A stretch of DNA of 64,000 nucleotides, taken from the NCBI GenBank assembly GCA_002403305.1, contig DHHM01000010.1, forward strand, positions 186,001 through 250,000, given 5' to 3'. The first letter of the stretch is position 1; every line of letters starts with the position of its first letter. This DNA is from Bacteroidales bacterium UBA4772. Its GTDB lineage: Bacteria > Bacteroidota > Bacteroidia > Bacteroidales > VadinHA17. The position numbers and the translations under genes were made by a program. Below the pieces are notes generated by a model. That model had not been told where the DNA came from, ran no database searches, and saw only the letters and a list, made by a program, of their open reading frames with translations. Shown in pieces: positions 62,472 through 64,000 of the stretch.

Positions 62472-64000
62472 TCAAGGGTTAAGCTTTGTTTTGCCAGCCG
62501 GTTTGTTTCTGAATTCCGAAGGAGAACGACCATATGCCCTGTTAAACAGATCATAGAAATGTGTTCTGCTGGCAAAGCCTGTCTGGTCGATGATTTCGCT
62601 TACCGTCATGGTTGTAGACCTTAACAGGGTGGAAGCTTTGCTTAAGCGACGCTGGTTAATCAGACTGTGTGGGGTTGTGCCAAGAACCGATCTGGTTTTA
62701 TTATAGAGGGAAGACTTGCTGATGGCAAGTTTATCACAAAGCTTTTCAGATGAAAGAGACTCATCATCGATATTCTCATCAATGTAGCTGAGCATTCTTT
62801 GAAAAAAAGGGTCTGGAATCTCCAGAACCAGAGCGTGATCCTCATTCTGTCGTCCGAAGCGACTCTTGATGGAGCCCCGTAAATGCAGAAGTTTCTCAAT
62901 ACGGACTTTCAGATGATCGGGGTGAAATGGTTTTGGTATGTAAGAATCGGCTCCGGCTTTCAGGCCTGTTATCCTGTCTTCTATCTCAGCTTTTGCAGTT
63001 AGAAGAATCAAAGGCAGGTGACTAGTGTCAAAGTTTTCGCGAATCTTGCTGCATAGCTCAATGCCATCCATTTCAGGCATCATCACGTCAGAAATAATCA
63101 GATCGGGAAGATCAGACAATATTTTGTCATAGGCGTCAATCCCATTTGCAGCAAAAATGATGTTATAATCTTCAAGCAGGAATTCTCTTATCAAGGCAAG
63201 AATTTCAGGGTCGTCATCAACGACCAGAATTAAGGGTTTTCTGGCAGACAGATCATCAGGTTCAAAGGGTTTATTATTCCATGGCTCATCTATTATTTCC
63301 GTGTCACCATATTCATAATCAGGCTCAATAAGTACAGGGTCGGGATTTAATTGATGCACATCCGAAAAAACGCAGATAAACTTAGTCCCTTCATCGAGCC
63401 TGCTTTCAAAACTAATGGTCCCCTTCAGTAACTCGACCATGCCTTTTGTAACAGCAAGACCCAGACCTGTGGAGCGGTATCCCGGGAAACTTCCCCTTTT
63501 TCTGGCTGAAGATATACCAAAAGGTTCAAAAACCTTTTGAAAGTGCTCAGGCATTATTCCAACCCCGTTGTCTTCGATTTCAACAGTAAGTGCTGATTTA
63601 TCTGATTTAATGAAGACTTTAACAAATCCTCCGGGTTTATTGTATTTTATTGCATTCGATATCAAATTGGTAACAATACGCTGAAACTTATCTACATCCG
63701 TTTTGAAATCAAATTCAGGATCGGGAGCAATGACCTCGCAACGGATATTTCTTTGCTGCGCAAGCAGTTCGAGATCAGAAACAACTTCACGTATAAGCTC
63801 AACCGGCTTTGTCAGTTGGATGTTTAAAGGTTCTTTCCCCTTTTCCAGCTTTCGGAACTGCATAATTTCCAGCACCAGTTTCTGAAGCTTGATACTGTTG
63901 TTGAGTACTTTTAAAAGATGAGGGTTTTCAACAGTATTTCGGGTATCTTCAAGTAAAGCATGGATGTGCGAAGTGATGAGTGTAAGCGGTGTGCGAAACT
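62472..64000 (-). CDS. Hybrid two-component system regulator (HTCS), C-terminal part
   Basis: The N-terminal sensor (probably a periplasmic beta-propeller) lies beyond the right edge. Present in order: end of HisKA (FRTPLTLITSHIHALLED), HATPase_c (NLISNAIKYNKPGG, DNGVGIMPEHF, GLGLAVTKGMVELL), a receiver domain (LILVVDDDPEILALI...LPDLIISDVMMPEMDGIELCSKI with the phosphorylated aspartate, and KPFHPDHL), and an AraC HTH (SKSSLYNKTRSVLGTTPHSLINQRRLSKASTLLRSTTMTVSEIIDQTGF). HTCS proteins sense PUL oligosaccharides and activate the neighbouring PUL. The frame runs in from the window edge, so there is no start codon here. Confidence 0.94.
   Translation of the reverse strand, partial: FRTPLTLITSHIHALLEDTRNTVENPHLLKVLNNSIKLQKLVLEIMQFRKLEKGKEPLNIQLTKPVELIREVVSDLELLAQQRNIRCEVIAPDPEFDFKTDVDKFQRIVTNLISNAIKYNKPGGFVKVFIKSDKSALTVEIEDNGVGIMPEHFQKVFEPFGISSARKRGSFPGYRSTGLGLAVTKGMVELLKGTISFESRLDEGTKFICVFSDVHQLNPDPVLIEPDYEYGDTEIIDEPWNNKPFEPDDLSARKPLILVVDDDPEILALIREFLLEDYNIIFAANGIDAYDKILSDLPDLIISDVMMPEMDGIELCSKIRENFDTSHLPLILLTAKAEIEDRITGLKAGADSYIPKPFHPDHLKVRIEKLLHLRGSIKSRFGRQNEDHALVLEIPDPFFQRMLSYIDENIDDESLSSEKLCDKLAISKSSLYNKTRSVLGTTPHSLINQRRLSKASTLLRSTTMTVSEIIDQTGFASRTHFYDLFNRAYGRSPSEFRNKPAGKTKLNP

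Overview
This window reads as a chromosome segment of a Bacteroidota bacterium, most likely a free-living Bacteroidales/Marinilabiliales-type organism. Supporting signs are a SusC/SusD pair, a hybrid two-component regulator beside it, a C-terminal type IX secretion (T9SS) sorting domain on one exported protein, and many promoters matching the Bacteroidota pattern TTG/TTTG-N19-TAnnTTTG. The species cannot be named from sequence alone.

Layout. (1) 1-11.4 kb is ordinary, more GC-rich backbone: two tandem M16 peptidase lipoproteins, a complete 2-oxo acid dehydrogenase complex (E1alpha, E1beta, E2, E3) with a lipoate-protein ligase, an MntA-HepT type toxin-antitoxin pair whose MntA carries an XRE domain, a CorA-type transporter and a coiled-coil membrane protein. 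(2) 11.5-12.6 kb is a nitronate monooxygenase-like enzyme. (3) 12.7-33.6 kb is an AT-rich accessory block ending at tRNA-Phe. Five related repeats (about 12.7, 22.0, 24.8, 25.7 and 33.5 kb), most carrying the tRNA 3' end plus its terminator, divide it into segments: a seven-gene GH130/glycosyltransferase/six-hairpin cluster; a RelE/ParE-like toxin pair plus a membrane dipeptidase; a DUF433/DUF5615 pair with a dead toxin; and a DUF4160/DUF2442 pair followed by a two-component system with envelope proteins and a small alarmone synthetase. (4) 33.8-41.7 kb is backbone again: M16 peptidase, O-methyltransferase, SH3-like secreted protein, tRNA-Gly, MutS, a saccharopine dehydrogenase-family enzyme and a tRNA1(Val) methyltransferase. 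(5) 41.8-45.2 kb is a scar: a truncated TIGR02757 gene, an inverted AT-rich TIGR02757 homologue with an amber codon, an ISAzo13-like element with recognisable ends, and an AraC fragment cut by that element. (6) 45.3-64 kb is a polysaccharide utilisation locus on the minus strand: hybrid two-component regulator, GH130 phosphorylase, MFS transporter, an unclassified toroid-like lipoprotein, SusC, SusD, a FIVAR-LamG lipoprotein, a large T9SS-tagged paralogue of the toroid protein, and a decayed GH106-like enzyme.

How it fits together. Three GH130 proteins in two contexts point to beta-mannoside chemistry. In the PUL the GH130 and MFS genes suggest cytosolic phosphorolysis of imported oligosaccharides. 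In the 13-21.7 kb cluster the GH130s sit with three GT4 proteins and no outer-membrane importer, which fits an internal glycan that is both built and degraded (inference). Independently, three intergenic stem-loop elements (5177-5273, 9285-9382, 35678-35792) end exactly at a downstream start codon and show compensatory base changes, so they may be a mobile or regulatory structured leader.
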